Positions 18,936 through 27,608 of a stretch of DNA of 64,000 nt are shown in pieces. This stretch comes from Terriglobia bacterium (lineage in GTDB: Bacteria; Acidobacteriota; Terriglobia; Terriglobales; Acidobacteriaceae). A program made the translations under genes and the position numbers. Numbering within the stretch: position 1 is the stretch's first letter; every line of letters starts with the position of its first letter. The stretch is taken from positions 124,001 to 188,000 of the forward strand of contig JAIQFZ010000006.1 of assembly GCA_020073015.1 (NCBI GenBank), in the 5' to 3' direction. A model generated the notes under the pieces. The model saw only the letters and a program-made list of their open reading frames with translations. It searched no databases and had not been told where the DNA came from.

Positions 18936-19880
18936 ATGAATCGTGTTTTTTCAAGAGCAGGATCTCTGCTGGCCGTCGCCGTGACAATGACGGCCTGCCT
19001 GTTTTCTCCGTCGATTGCCGCCGCCAAGAAGCTAAATGTCATCACGGCGACGACCGACCTGGCGGCTTTGGTGCAGGAAGTCGGCGGCGATAAGATCAAC
19101 GTCGAATCCATGGCCAAGGGCTACCAGGATCCGCACTTCGTCGAAGCCAAGCCCAGCTTCTTGCTCAAACTGCGGCAAGCGGACTTGCTGGTGGTCGTGG
19201 GGTTGCAGCTGGAGATCGGGTGGCTGCCGCCCTTGATCACGCAGTGCGGGAACTCCCGCATCCAGGTTGGCGCCAATGGTTACTTGGACGCATCCCAGTT
19301 TGCGGAGATCCTGGAGATCCCGCAAGGCGCGATCACGCGCGCCATGGGAGATGTGCATCCCCTGGGGAATCCTCACTACTGGCTTGATCCCGACAACGGA
19401 CGCCGGGTGGCCAAAGGAATTGCCGCTAAACTCGCAGAGATGGATTCAGAAGATGCGGCGTATTTCCAGCAGCGCGATCAGGATTTCGAGCGGCGGCTGG
19501 CGGAAGCGGATAAGAAGTGGCTCGCGGCCATGGCCCCGTATCGTGGCCGCAAGGTGATTACCTACCATAACTCGGCGCCAAACTTCGCCCACCATTTCGG
19601 ACTGAACGTGGTGGGCTTTGTTGAGCCCCGGCCGGGCATTCCGCCGACACCGAGCCACACCCTGGAAGTCATCAACATGATGAAGCGCGACCACGTGAAG
19701 CTCATCATGGTCGAGCCCTATTTCGATCGCAAGACGCCGGATTCGATCGCGCGTGAAAGCGGCGGAACGGTTGTCGAATACCTGCCTTCGGTGGGCGGGG
19801 TCAAAGAGGTTACGACATATTTTCAGCTGTTCGACTACGATATCGCTCTGCTGACGAAAGCGTTTCAGGCGAATCCATAG
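18936..19880 (+). CDS. znuA: Metal (probably zinc) ABC transporter substrate-binding protein
   Basis: A 314-residue periplasmic binding protein of the cluster A-I metal family. After a signal peptide (ending near FSPSIAAA), the mature part opens with LNVITATTDLAALVQEVGGD. The metal-binding His residues appear in GYQDPHFVEAKPS, DVHPLGNPHYWLDPDNG and ITYHNSAPNFAHHFGL, with an acidic ligand expected in the final lobe. A His-rich loop typical of some ZnuA proteins is absent, so manganese or another divalent metal remains possible. It is preceded by the barrel gene and followed by a permease after about 100 bases that contain a REP-like hairpin. Confidence 0.88.
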   Translation: MNRVFSRAGSLLAVAVTMTACLFSPSIAAAKKLNVITATTDLAALVQEVGGDKINVESMAKGYQDPHFVEAKPSFLLKLRQADLLVVVGLQLEIGWLPPLITQCGNSRIQVGANGYLDASQFAEILEIPQGAITRAMGDVHPLGNPHYWLDPDNGRRVAKGIAAKLAEMDSEDAAYFQQRDQDFERRLAEADKKWLAAMAPYRGRKVITYHNSAPNFAHHFGLNVVGFVEPRPGIPPTPSHTLEVINMMKRDHVKLIMVEPYFDRKTPDSIARESGGTVVEYLPSVGGVKEVTTYFQLFDYDIALLTKAFQANP

Positions 19881-19888
19881 TTCGTGTA

Positions 19889-19910
19889 GGGCGGACACTC
19901 CTGTCCGCCC
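19889..19910. repeat. REP-like hairpin between the binding protein and permease genes
   Basis: GGGCGGACA-CTCC-TGTCCGCCC is a perfect 9-bp inverted repeat with a 4-nt loop, 8 bases after the znuA-like stop. The core GCGGACA-N4-TGTCCGC recurs at 53971-53988 and, in variant form, at 54018-54036. Within the operon it could stabilise the upstream mRNA end or attenuate the permease. Confidence 0.65.
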
Positions 19911-19981
19911 AAGTCTGCGCGATCCGTGCGGTGTGGACGAAGAAGTTCGAAGGAAGCAAAAGAAAAGCTCGAAGGAGAGTC

Positions 19982-20887
19982 ATGGAAATACTCCCATTTT
20001 TGTTCTGGCCCTTTGTGGCCAGCTTGATCCTCACTGGAATTCACGCCTATCTGGGTGTGCACGTGGTGGAACGCGGCGTGATCTTCGTGGACCTAGCGCT
20101 GGCGCAGATCGCCGCCTTGGGCGCGACCATCGCAATCCTTCTCGGAATGGATCCGCACGGGCGAGGAGCTTACTTTCTGAGTCTGGGATTCACATTTCTA
20201 GGAGCGGGCATCTTTTCCGTGGCCCGCACCCGGCGCGGACACATCCCACAAGAAGCTTTTATCGGCATCGCGTACGCCGTGGCATCCGCCACCGCGATCC
20301 TGGCCATGAGCAAGGCGACCGGCGAGACCGAGCACCTGAAAGATATGCTGGTCGGCAATATTCTGGCGGTGTCCCGAGCCGAGGTGGCGAAGACGGCGCT
20401 GCTATATGGCGGGATCGGTTTGTTTCACTACATCTTCCGCAAGAAGTTTCTGTTGATCTCGACCAATCCGGCGCAGGCCGAAGCCAGCGGAATGAGCATC
20501 CGGTTCTGGGACTTCCTGTTCTACGCTTCGTTTGGTTTTGTGGTGACCTCGTCGGTGGCCATTGCGGGTGTGTTGCTGGTGTTCTGCTACCTGATTGTTC
20601 CGTCGGTAGGGGCGATGCTGTTTGCCGACAAGATTGGCAGGCGGTTAGCCATCGGCTGGACGATGGGGACTCTGGTGTCGGCGCTGGGCGTCTATTTTTC
20701 GGTGCTGCTCGACCTGCCAACCGGAGCGACAATCGTTTGCACCTTTGGCGGCGTGCTGATCTTGATGTTTTTCGTCCACCTGATTTTCTTCCACGGGGGA
20801 CGGGCGCGGGCCCTGGAGGGAGCAAGTTCCGTGGAGAAGTCGAGCGAGAGAGTGCTCCAGGCGACCAACGTCCAGTCTAGGAATTGA
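19982..20887 (+). CDS. znuB: Metal ABC transporter permease
   Basis: Start chosen at ATG 19982, with AAGGAGAG immediately upstream; the longer frame from 19931 adds a basic leader. The 301-residue inner-membrane permease has about eight helices. It carries the family segments HVVERGVIFVDLALAQIAALG, near residue 30, and the conserved SFGFVVTSSVAIAGVLLVFCYLIVPS region near 190. It belongs to the ABC-3 (zinc/manganese) permease family. The ATP-binding subunit normally encoded beside it is not present anywhere in this window. Confidence 0.88.
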   Translation: MEILPFLFWPFVASLILTGIHAYLGVHVVERGVIFVDLALAQIAALGATIAILLGMDPHGRGAYFLSLGFTFLGAGIFSVARTRRGHIPQEAFIGIAYAVASATAILAMSKATGETEHLKDMLVGNILAVSRAEVAKTALLYGGIGLFHYIFRKKFLLISTNPAQAEASGMSIRFWDFLFYASFGFVVTSSVAIAGVLLVFCYLIVPSVGAMLFADKIGRRLAIGWTMGTLVSALGVYFSVLLDLPTGATIVCTFGGVLILMFFVHLIFFHGGRARALEGASSVEKSSERVLQATNVQSRN

Positions 20888-20975
20888 GCGAAACTGTCGC
20901 AACGATCCCTTTGCCCGGACCTTCCCTGCGGGATGGATGGCATCGCGCTGCGCAAACCCCTTCACGAATCTGGAA

Positions 20976-22169
20976 CTACCAAACGTGAGTGGCCACGACG
21001 GTTGGTACGGAGGGAAATCCAGAAACGACTTCGACATGCAGAACAATCTGGACATTTTTCTGCTGCCATCCGGCGGGCAACTTGCGAAGCGCTTCCTGTA
21101 AAAGGGTTGGATTCGTAACCAGGTCAGCGGCTGCTTCGGTTCCGTAGTGCGAGATTCCGGTGAGTTCGACAATGATATTGTTCGTGCCCGGATACAGTAC
21201 TCGCGAGACAATCGCGTAGTCTTCGTTCAGCGCGGGATCGTCCGGGTGTGTCTTGATGGTCCAGTTAGTGGGAGCGCCGTCCTGCGAGACGCCGAAAGGC
21301 CGCTGGGATAAATCAATCGAGTAGCGAAAGTGCTCTCCAATTTCATGCCATTGGGTATAAGAAAAGCCCACTAAGACGGCCGGTGCGGTGCGGAGGTCAC
21401 GGAACGAGACTTCGTTCCCGATTTTGAGCTTGTAAGGCTGCCCCATCCGTCCCATCATGTCGGCGATCTGCGACGCGGCATTGACGTCGCTGATCGCAAC
21501 AAACCGGTTGGGAATCAGAACGAAGTCTTGTACGCGGGTGGGCTGCTGGCCGCTAGGATTGCGAACGTCAGAGTACACGGGCACCGGAGCGGCGCACAAA
21601 AAGATGGGCTTCTTACTCTGAAAAACCGGCGACCAAAATTGGTCCAGAGACGCCGCAGCTGGTTGCGCACGCAGCCAGAAAAATGCGGCCGCTGATCCCA
21701 GCAGGACCAAACTGGCTGCCGCCAGCGCAAGCCAGAACCATCGAGTGCGAGGTTTGGCCGAAGGTACCTGCCCTTCTTTTCTTAGGGGGTGGAACTCTGG
21801 AATGTAGGTCCCGGGCGGAAGATCAATCAGAACTTTGGCGTCGACCGGCTGACTAAGGTAGTAGGAACGGAGCCGCTTTCGCACCTCGCCGGCTTTGACT
21901 CGCACCCCGGCATCTTCGCTGGGATCGTAGGTCGCTGGTTTGCCGAAGACCTCAATCCCGATGGTGCGTTCTTTAAGATTGTCCGCGTGACCACTCAGGG
22001 TATTCTCAACCGCATAGCGCAGGAAGCTCTGGCAGAGTTTGCTCGCCTGGAAGTCGTGGCTGGAGAGCACTCGATCCAATTCCTCGCGCACCAGCGCGTC
22101 AGGGATCGCGGGCTCGACGGGACTCGATTCCGGATTTGGCTTTGGGTGCGAGAATACAGTGTGAGACAC
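20976..22169 (-). CDS. Membrane protein with acidobacterial cytoplasmic domain, probable sensor
   Basis: A 397-residue protein starting at GTG 22169, with GGAG seven bases upstream. Residues ~25-125 form a cytoplasmic helical domain (LDRVLSSHDFQASKLCQSFL, TIGIEVFGK, DPSEDAGVRVKAGEVRKRL) that I recognise from many acidobacterial proteins, where it often precedes TPR or cyclase-like parts. One membrane helix lies near 145-168, followed by a ~230-residue exported domain with no family I can name. It may be a signalling or regulatory membrane protein. It is transcribed away from the TPR gene behind it and converges with the permease gene. Confidence 0.7.
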   Translation of the reverse strand: MSHTVFSHPKPNPESSPVEPAIPDALVREELDRVLSSHDFQASKLCQSFLRYAVENTLSGHADNLKERTIGIEVFGKPATYDPSEDAGVRVKAGEVRKRLRSYYLSQPVDAKVLIDLPPGTYIPEFHPLRKEGQVPSAKPRTRWFWLALAAASLVLLGSAAAFFWLRAQPAAASLDQFWSPVFQSKKPIFLCAAPVPVYSDVRNPSGQQPTRVQDFVLIPNRFVAISDVNAASQIADMMGRMGQPYKLKIGNEVSFRDLRTAPAVLVGFSYTQWHEIGEHFRYSIDLSQRPFGVSQDGAPTNWTIKTHPDDPALNEDYAIVSRVLYPGTNNIIVELTGISHYGTEAAADLVTNPTLLQEALRKLPAGWQQKNVQIVLHVEVVSGFPSVPTVVATHVW

Positions 22170-22305
22170 GAAGCCACTCCGGCCCGAATCTTAGCACAAG
22201 GTTGCCCAGAAGGCAGGCTCCAAGTTCGGCTGCAACCCCTTGTTTCCCAAATGCTTGAGGATGTTCGAAACATCAACGTAACGGTATAGAAGTCGGCACG
22301 AGGTG

Positions 22306-23523
22306 CTATTGCGGGATATCGGGATTCAGCGCGTCGGAGTTTCCCGATTCCCTGTAGAGCTGGGAATAGGCGGAACGCAACCGTTCGGTGGTTTTCTGCA
22401 ATTCCTGGAACGCACCCATTTCACGTTCGGCGTCGGACGCGCGTCCGAGCTTTCGATACAGTTGCGACAGCCGATAGTGGGCTCGGGCATTCGTCGGATC
22501 GACGCGCACCGCACTGAGCAGGTGGGGCAGGGCATCTTCAACGTGGCCGGTGGACATGAGGATTTTTCCCAGACCAACTTGGGCTTCGGGTTCGTTGGGA
22601 TCCAGTTCTGCGGCGCGCAGGTAGTGATTCCGGGCACCGTCGTTATCGCCACGCAAGCTGAAGAGCGCGCCTAGCCGCGTTTCTGACTTGGCATCGCCAG
22701 GGTTGGCGGCGATCGCAGCTTCAAACTCTTTCTCAGCCTCCTGCTGTCCCTGGACAACTCCGGAGTCCATCAAAATGGCTTCCCCCAGTTCGAAATGTGC
22801 TCCGGGAAGTTGCGGATTGATCCGAAGCGCTTCGCGGTACTGCACGACCGCGTTCTTGGCGTCGCCCTCATTGATCAGGTGCTGGGCGAGAAGTTGGTGC
22901 ATGCGGGCGGAATCCGGGGCGACCAGGGCCAGGGTGTTGCGCGCTTGAGTTGCCAAATCGGTGTGGATTCGATAAACCACGTAGAGAACATCGGCGTTCG
23001 TTGGATCGGTGTTCTGCAGCATGCCCAGAATGCCCAGTGCTTTCTCCAAATCCCGGCGTTGATAGTCGAGTTCGACCAGCGCCATCCCGGCGCGGATTTG
23101 CAGTCTTGGATCCTGTGCCAGATGCGGAACCGACTTTTCCAGGAGCGTTTTCGCAGAATCGAATCTTCCCTGGACCTTCTCGCACAACCCCAAAATCGCC
23201 TGTGCTTTCCAGAGGGAAGGCTGAAGCCGCAAGGCCGCTCGAAGATTCTGGCTGGCTTCGGCATACTTTCCCTGTAGAAACTGGACCACACCCAGATTCC
23301 CTCTCGCCTCCACGTTCTTGGGATCGAGCGCCAAAACGGCATTCAACTCGCGAATCGCGGAATCGAGTTGCTTGTCAGCCAGCGCTTGCTGAGCCTTGGC
23401 GAGATGCCCACGGATCTCGCGCTTCGGGTCGGAGGCGGTCGTTTGAGCGAGAGGACAGACAAAGGATCCCAATACGAAAGCGATGAGAGCTATTCGACGT
23501 ATGGCACTTGAAAAGTTGTGCAT
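22306..23523 (-). CDS. Exported TPR-repeat protein
   Basis: Start placed at the ATG at 23523 (AGGAG six bases upstream); an ATG at 23547 is less likely. The 405-residue product has a signal peptide (IRRIALIAFVLGSFVCPLAQ) and then at least eight 34-residue TPR units. Examples are LDSAIRELNAVLALDPKNVE, YAEASQNLRAALRLQP, AVVQYREALRINPQLPGAHF and VEDALPHLLSAVRVDPTNAR. TPR arrays mediate protein-protein contacts, here in the periplasm. It may share a transcript with the membrane protein gene 136 bases downstream. No partner is evident. Confidence 0.85.
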   Translation of the reverse strand: MHNFSSAIRRIALIAFVLGSFVCPLAQTTASDPKREIRGHLAKAQQALADKQLDSAIRELNAVLALDPKNVEARGNLGVVQFLQGKYAEASQNLRAALRLQPSLWKAQAILGLCEKVQGRFDSAKTLLEKSVPHLAQDPRLQIRAGMALVELDYQRRDLEKALGILGMLQNTDPTNADVLYVVYRIHTDLATQARNTLALVAPDSARMHQLLAQHLINEGDAKNAVVQYREALRINPQLPGAHFELGEAILMDSGVVQGQQEAEKEFEAAIAANPGDAKSETRLGALFSLRGDNDGARNHYLRAAELDPNEPEAQVGLGKILMSTGHVEDALPHLLSAVRVDPTNARAHYRLSQLYRKLGRASDAEREMGAFQELQKTTERLRSAYSQLYRESGNSDALNPDIPQ

Positions 23524-24055
23524 ACCGCACTCCTGAGTACGCGGCATGGTAGCACGAGCTTCCGGCAGAACTGTTCCGCGCCTCCTAAAGCAAAACGGAA
23601 ACCTCGTTTCCGGGCGCGTTTCTCCGAACCTTATGGTGTGCTTTTGCGGGTGAGCGACCTTGCAGGCGGCTGAGCCGTCCCAGTCGGTGACTATGAATTC
23701 ATGTAGGTTCGCGACTGGAGTGAACCTCCCGCCCAGGAAAATGACTGGTTGATCCGAGGGATTTTCCGACCAAAGACCTGTTTCAGAACCTGTTCTGTGT
23801 GCGCAGCGAACTGTTTCGAACTTGACGCCAGGGAACTAAGCCACGAAAACTGTTGGGTCTCAATGGGAAGACCGCGTCAGCGGCGGAGTCCCTCCACCTG
23901 CTTCCGTTGTCTCGACACTCGTACCAGTGATTGGGGTCACAACCCCTTTGCTTACTTGTGCGATAGAAAAAAAGACATCGGCGGAGGGAGTGAAACGGTT
24001 GCAACTTCTTCATCGCAAAAGGTTCTGGAGTTCAATGGCCAAGGAGAAACCGGCA
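23524..24055. other. Long leader/intergenic region before the TonB-dependent receptor
   Basis: About 530 bases separate the divergent TPR and receptor genes. The open frames crossing it show no protein-like features. Small hairpins are visible, e.g. GGAAAC-CTC-GTTTCC near 23600 and AGGTTC/GAACCT around 23704-23733. I compared it mentally with common riboswitch cores (c-di-GMP, cobalamin, glycine, fluoride) and saw no match. It must hold the promoters of both genes. Confidence 0.4.
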
Positions 24056-27000
24056 ATGTCACTGTCCAGTCTAAGGTTGCGTATGGCTCTCGTCCTGATC
24101 TTATTGGTCCCCTCATTGCTGAACCGGGCCGTTGCCCAGGGCCGGCAAAGCGGAGAAATCCGCGGGACGGTGACGGACCAATCCCAGGCGCTGATCGAGG
24201 GAGTGAAGGTCACCATCACAAACGTCTCGACGGGCGTGAGCCGCACGGCCACCACCGACGCGTCGGGTGTGTACGACGTGCCCTTTGTGCAGCCGGGTGA
24301 ATATTCCGTCAGTTTCGCGAAAGACAACTTCAAGACTTTCACTCGCACCGGCATTGTGCTGCATGTAGAAACCATCACGGTGAATGGCGCGCTGGAAGTG
24401 GGCGCGGCATCAGAGAAGGTCTTGGTAACCGCTCCCATACCGCTCGTGCAGACGGAATCTGGCGAAAAAAACACGACTCTCACGGCCGATTTCGTCAGTG
24501 CTGCCCCCAGCATCAATCGCAGCTGGCAGGACTTGTTTGCGGCCGTGCCCGGAGTGAACCCCGGCAGCGGGGAAAACTCCAGCGGCTCAGGCATCGCGGT
24601 CAACGGCCAGGCACGTTACTTCTCCAATTGGCAGATTGACGGCGGCATCGCCATGTTCGGGCAGTCCTCGAATCCCAATTATGTGGCTAACCCGACAGAG
24701 ACGATTCAGGAAGTCAGCCTCAGCACGGCGAACTTCGGAGCCGAGCACGGCAACGGCCTGTCGGTGTTCAACGTGATCACCAAGAGCGGAACTAACCGAT
24801 TTCACGGTTCTGTGTATGAGTACATCGAGAACGATGCCCTGAACGCAATGAACAAGTTCGCCCAACCGCCTCCGTTTCAGAAACCAGCGGTGCGATGGAA
24901 CGAATACGGCTTTAACCTCGGCGGCCCCATCAAGAAAAATAAGGCCTTCTTCTTCTTCAGCTATGAACGGAATCCCAGCCACAGTTTTGGCCCGGACATA
25001 CGCTCCTACCCCACGACAGGGCCGCAGCCAAACGGAGGGCAGGGGTTCCGCGAAGGAGACTTCTCGTCGCTCCTGGGGGCTCCAGCGTTCATGAACGATG
25101 GCAGTCCGATCATAAATCCCTGCACCGGAACACAGGTGCTGCAGGGCCAGATCTACGACCCGCTCACCACACGGCCGGTCGGAGAGCAGATCTGTCGCGA
25201 TCCATTTCCCGGAAACATCATTCCCCAGGACCGCTTCGATCCCGCCGCGGCGCAGATTCAGCAGTACTTTCCCATCCCGAACGTTCCGGGAGCGGGAAAC
25301 GTAAATAATTATTACAGCGTTCAGTCGGGCTGGAACATCACAAAACAGCTGATGTCGTGGATTAATGGGAAAGTGGATTACGACATCACTTCCAGGAACC
25401 GGGTGGCGGCTTCGCTGGGAGTGGTGAAGTTCGATCAGGCTCTGACCGCACCCGCATGCGACATTAACTGCGCGCATTGGAAAGGCAATCAACCGCAGGG
25501 ACAGATTACGGATGTATGGACGCTGAACCCGAATCTAGTGAATGAATTTCGTTTTTCGCTCAGCCGCGCGTACGGAATCGCCGCGGTCGCAAGCCAAGGG
25601 AAGGGCTGGCCGGCCAAGCTAGGGCTGATCAATCCTGCGGGAGATCTATTCCCCGAACTCTGGATCAACGGAAACCTGAATACCGACCTCGGGACCCCCG
25701 GCGCTCCCCCCGCGATTGACGTCGAGACCAGCTTTGTCGAGTCGGATGTCGTTACATGGGTAAGGGGCAAGCACATCTTGAAGTTGGGTGGCGAATTCGA
25801 CCGCTGGTGGGTGAACACCGGTTGGGGAACGGCAACCGAGGGCGGCTTCTGGTGGGGCGGAGTGTTCACGCAGAATCCTGCCGACCAGGCTTTAGCCGAC
25901 AGCATACCCAGCGAGGGGGAAGGTTATGCCGATTTCCTTCTCGGCCTGCCAAATTCGTGGTGGATCTCCATCAACCCTGAAACCGGCGGGCGGATGTGGA
26001 GCACGCAAGCATTTGTGCAGGATGAATACAAGCTCAAGCCGAATCTGACTCTGACTCTCGGGTTGCGGTACGTCGCCCAGAGCGGATGGAGCGAAGTTCA
26101 GAACCGGATTTCCAGTTTCCAGCCTTCGATCACGAATCCCGCGGATGGCTCGAAGGGCGCCATGTGGTACGGCGGTCAGAATGGGCACCGTGCCATGACG
26201 AACACCATCCCGGCTTTCTTTGCCCCGCGCGTGGGAGTGTCGTGGTCTCCCGGCAAAGACTGGGCGATTCGCGGTGGGTTCGGTCTCTACAACATCTTCG
26301 CCGGACAGAACACGATTGCCCCGGCGATAGCCTGGGGTCAGGGGTGGGTGCCGGCCGGTAACATGTGGTGTCCGGACTCGCCGCTTTTCCAACTCGGAAA
26401 TCGAACTCCAAACTGGCAAGATGCAAGCGGTGGGACCAGTAATTGTTATTCCCCCAATCTTGGGATTGGGTCACCGCTGCCGATTTATCCCACCGATCAA
26501 AACCGCACTCCGGACCTGTTCAACGGCAACAACGTCAACTACACCCCATGGAACATGCCCATGGAGTACTACGCCGAGTACCAGTTTGACGTCCAGCACC
26601 AGTTCGCAAAGGGAATCGTTGTGGACCTCGGTTATGTAGGGAACCGGGGCGTCAATGTTCAACTGGGGAGGGACATCAACCAAATCCGGCTGACTGGGCC
26701 GGATGCAGGCACTAGACCGTATCCGAATTTTGCCCAGATCGACGCCTCAAAATTCGATGGCCGTGCCAACTACAACGCTCTACAGGTCATTGTCAAAAAG
26801 CAGTTCGCCCGCGGCCTGTCGTTTTCCGTGAACTATGCCTGGGCGAAGGCGCTGGATACGATGACCGGCGGCGGCTGGGGCGGTGCGGGCTCTTCCGAAC
26901 GGTACGGACAGAATTATCAGAACGCATACGACATGAATGCGAACTACGGTCCGGCAAGCAACGACATCCGCCATACTTTCAACGGGAGCGCGGTTTATAA

Positions 27001-27526
27001 CCTTCCCTTTGGCAATGGAAAGCAATTCCTGAACCAGGGCGGGCTAGTCGACGCCATCGTCGGCGGCTGGGAACTCTCCTCGATTTTCCACGTGCGCAGC
27101 GGCGTGCCGACGACCGTAATCATGGGTTACGACGGAGCTGGCGTGGGATCGGGCCAGTGGCGGCCCAACGAAGTCGGCAACCCCCACAGTGGCACGTGTC
27201 CGAACGGCGCTTCGGTTGGAACCATCAATTGCTGGTTCAATACATCCGCCTTCGCGACTCCGACCTCCGGTACCTTCGGCAACGTCGGACGAGATACGAT
27301 CTACGGCCCGAACTGGCGGACGGTGGATTTGTCGTTGCTAAAGAATTTCCCACTTAAGATGCTAGGCGAAGGTGGCAGTCTGCAGTTGAAATTAACCGCA
27401 ACCGACGTGTTCAACCACCCAAACATCGGCCTGCCGAATACGAACTACAGCGATGGCGCCTTCGGCACGATCAGCTATGCCAACACCAGCCGGCAGATGC
27501 AATTGGGAGCGAAGATCAGCTTTTAG
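24056..27526 (+). CDS. TonB-dependent receptor, Oar-like, with carboxypeptidase-regulatory domain
   Basis: Start chosen at the ATG at 24056 because AAGGAG lies nine bases upstream and it begins a clean signal peptide (LRMALVLILLVPSLLNRAVA). The 1156-residue outer-membrane protein has an N-terminal CarboxypepD-reg/CnaB-like beta-sandwich (GEIRGTVTDQSQALIEGVKV; GVYDVPFVQPGEYSVSF). A plug domain (IAVNGQARYFSNWQIDGG; VFNVITKSGTNRFHGSVYEY) and a large barrel follow, ending in an aromatic residue (LGAKISF). These Oar-like receptors are abundant in Acidobacteriota and probably import glycans or other large substrates with TonB energy. A GH84 glycosidase follows after 82 bases on the same strand, suggesting an amino-sugar-containing substrate. 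Confidence 0.93.
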   Translation: MSLSSLRLRMALVLILLVPSLLNRAVAQGRQSGEIRGTVTDQSQALIEGVKVTITNVSTGVSRTATTDASGVYDVPFVQPGEYSVSFAKDNFKTFTRTGIVLHVETITVNGALEVGAASEKVLVTAPIPLVQTESGEKNTTLTADFVSAAPSINRSWQDLFAAVPGVNPGSGENSSGSGIAVNGQARYFSNWQIDGGIAMFGQSSNPNYVANPTETIQEVSLSTANFGAEHGNGLSVFNVITKSGTNRFHGSVYEYIENDALNAMNKFAQPPPFQKPAVRWNEYGFNLGGPIKKNKAFFFFSYERNPSHSFGPDIRSYPTTGPQPNGGQGFREGDFSSLLGAPAFMNDGSPIINPCTGTQVLQGQIYDPLTTRPVGEQICRDPFPGNIIPQDRFDPAAAQIQQYFPIPNVPGAGNVNNYYSVQSGWNITKQLMSWINGKVDYDITSRNRVAASLGVVKFDQALTAPACDINCAHWKGNQPQGQITDVWTLNPNLVNEFRFSLSRAYGIAAVASQGKGWPAKLGLINPAGDLFPELWINGNLNTDLGTPGAPPAIDVETSFVESDVVTWVRGKHILKLGGEFDRWWVNTGWGTATEGGFWWGGVFTQNPADQALADSIPSEGEGYADFLLGLPNSWWISINPETGGRMWSTQAFVQDEYKLKPNLTLTLGLRYVAQSGWSEVQNRISSFQPSITNPADGSKGAMWYGGQNGHRAMTNTIPAFFAPRVGVSWSPGKDWAIRGGFGLYNIFAGQNTIAPAIAWGQGWVPAGNMWCPDSPLFQLGNRTPNWQDASGGTSNCYSPNLGIGSPLPIYPTDQNRTPDLFNGNNVNYTPWNMPMEYYAEYQFDVQHQFAKGIVVDLGYVGNRGVNVQLGRDINQIRLTGPDAGTRPYPNFAQIDASKFDGRANYNALQVIVKKQFARGLSFSVNYAWAKALDTMTGGGWGGAGSSERYGQNYQNAYDMNANYGPASNDIRHTFNGSAVYNLPFGNGKQFLNQGGLVDAIVGGWELSSIFHVRSGVPTTVIMGYDGAGVGSGQWRPNEVGNPHSGTCPNGASVGTINCWFNTSAFATPTSGTFGNVGRDTIYGPNWRTVDLSLLKNFPLKMLGEGGSLQLKLTATDVFNHPNIGLPNTNYSDGAFGTISYANTSRQMQLGAKISF

Positions 27527-27608
27527 GCAGACCACCGTCGCCGATCTGCCGTAAGGTGGGGTGACATCGACAGATGACGCCCCTGCCTCCCCTTCGAGGT
27601 CCGAGCCC

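Noticed and set aside
23780-23960. Possible c-di-GMP, cobalamin or other riboswitch in the receptor leader
   Set aside because: No match to the conserved cores I know for these classes; only scattered short similarities.
23749-24300. 183-codon frame upstream of and overlapping the TonB receptor start
   Set aside because: Overlaps the signal peptide coding region of the receptor in another frame and has non-protein-like composition.
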